5,342 bases of DNA, from the NCBI GenBank assembly GCA_030620925.1, contig JAUXIQ010000166.1, forward strand, positions 1 to 5,342, given 5' to 3'. Below are positions 5,131 to 5,342 of this stretch, piece after piece. The notes beneath the pieces are model-generated. The model was not told where the DNA came from, made no database searches, and worked only from the letters and a program-made list of their open reading frames with translations. The stretch is from Nitrospinota bacterium (GTDB lineage: Bacteria; JAUXIQ01). The position numbers and the translations under genes were made by a program. Within the stretch, counting starts at the first letter, position 1. Each line of letters opens with the position of its first letter.

Positions 5131-5194
5131 AATACTTGACAAAAAGAGTAATTTTTCCTAAATATCATTAATAGCACCGAAATTATCAAGTATT
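5131..5194 (+). repeat. Facing 12-base repeats around a candidate promoter
   Basis: AATACTTGACAA (5131-5142) and TTATCAAGTATT (5183-5194) are reverse complements except at one position. Their centres are 52 bases apart, close to five helical turns. The left arm includes the TTGACA at 5136-5141; the right arm would lie just after the predicted transcription start. As RNA this would be a 12-bp stem (one mismatch or wobble) with a 40-base loop. Confidence 0.45.
5136..5164 (+). promoter_or_regulatory. Candidate rightward promoter near the window end
   Basis: TTGACA (5136-5141), a 17-base spacer and TAAATA (5159-5164) give a perfect -35 and a weak -10 in an AT-rich setting. No plus-strand gene follows inside the window, so any target lies beyond 5342. 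Confidence 0.3.
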
Positions 5195-5342
5195 GACCGA
5201 AACAAATGATCGAATGCGTAAATCAATTTAAAACTAACTGAAGACCGAATGCCCGGGCTTGGAAGACCCATAAATTGCAGCGATGTACATTCAGGCGCCG
5301 GGTCTATTGAGTTACCCTTCAAATAGAGGAAATAGTGCACCA
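5158..5342 (-). CDS. Possible C-terminal end of an unrecognised protein entering from the right edge
   Basis: On the minus strand a frame is open from the window edge to a TAG at 5158-5160, giving 61 full codons. The translation includes LQFMGLPSPGIRSSVSFKL and ends LFRSILDNFGAINDI. It matches no family I know and shows no motif. A GTG at 5340 could be a start, but the region ahead of it is outside the window. An open frame of this length in AT-rich sequence may be chance, and it conflicts with the rightward promoter candidate inside the same stretch. I list it so that the edge is not left blank. Confidence 0.2.
   Translation of the reverse strand, partial: VHYFLYLKGNSIDPAPECTSLQFMGLPSPGIRSSVSFKLIYAFDHLFRSILDNFGAINDI

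Larger units (their letters stand above)
4955..5342. other. Long region after the dehydratase operon without a convincing gene
   Basis: This region holds a strong hairpin (4992-5021), then an AT-rich tract from about 5030. The tract carries two degenerate copies of an AATTACC...AATACCA unit (5077-5098, 5108-5127), a TTGACA element (5136-5141) and facing 12-base repeats (5131-5142, 5183-5194). The only open frame of any length is on the minus strand, reaching the window edge (5158-5342), and I do not recognise it. Short plus-strand frames, for example one of 25 codons from ATG 5249, have no ribosome sites. I see no tRNA or mobile-element ends. Confidence 0.6.

Noticed and set aside
1-5342. CRISPR array, transposon ends, tRNA, toxin-antitoxin or defence genes
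   Set aside because: I looked for regular spaced repeats, terminal inverted repeats with transposase motifs, tRNA-like cloverleafs and small paired genes, and none was visible.

Overview
The window is a chromosomal segment of an unidentified bacterium, probably an anaerobe or facultative anaerobe from a lineage with strong Shine-Dalgarno usage (perfect or near-perfect AAGGAGGTG sites, with GTG and TTG starts). The gene content (NtrB-like kinase fragment, single-domain receivers, GT4 glycosyltransferase, paired hotdog dehydratases) would fit a deep-branching Actinomycetota, a Desulfobacterota or a Firmicutes-like lineage. I cannot decide among these from sequence alone. By eye, the signalling genes and the right end are richer in A/T than the glycosyltransferase and dehydratase genes.

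Layout. (1) 1-657, plus: the C-terminal part of a histidine kinase, cut by the window edge just before its H-box. (2) 658-939: a gene-free spacer with a candidate promoter. (3) 940-1341 and 1558-1926, plus: two stand-alone receiver-domain response regulators, about half identical to each other and aligned residue for residue. Between them lies a spacer with traces of a small, apparently frameshifted ORF. (4) 2061-3834, minus: a two-gene unit made of a small four-helix membrane protein resembling heme-copper oxidase subunit I fragments, followed 25 nt later by a GT4 glycosyltransferase. It converges on the regulators at 1927-2060. (5) 3835-4045: the divergent intergenic region, with a perfect-consensus sigma-70-type promoter (TTGACA-N16-TATAAT) reading right and a structured leader of about 100 nt. 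(6) 4046-4954, plus: a two-gene dehydratase operon with a HadA-like subunit lacking the catalytic His, then a MaoC/HadB-like subunit with the Asp/His pair intact. (7) 4955-5342: a hairpin, then an AT-rich tract with degenerate repeats, a second TTGACA motif and a pair of facing 12-bp repeats. No convincing gene was seen there.

How the genes work together. The kinase and two receivers plausibly form a phosphorelay-type signalling set; no DNA-binding output domain is visible in the window. The dehydratase pair should act as one heterodimeric (R)-specific enoyl hydratase or 3-hydroxyacyl dehydratase. The membrane protein and glycosyltransferase share a transcript by spacing, but no functional link is evident. 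I found no defence system, CRISPR array, mobile element, tRNA or rRNA. The most notable points are the twin receivers with a broken small ORF between them, the very strong promoter with folded leader ahead of the dehydratases, and the repeated ATACTTGAtAA-type motif.
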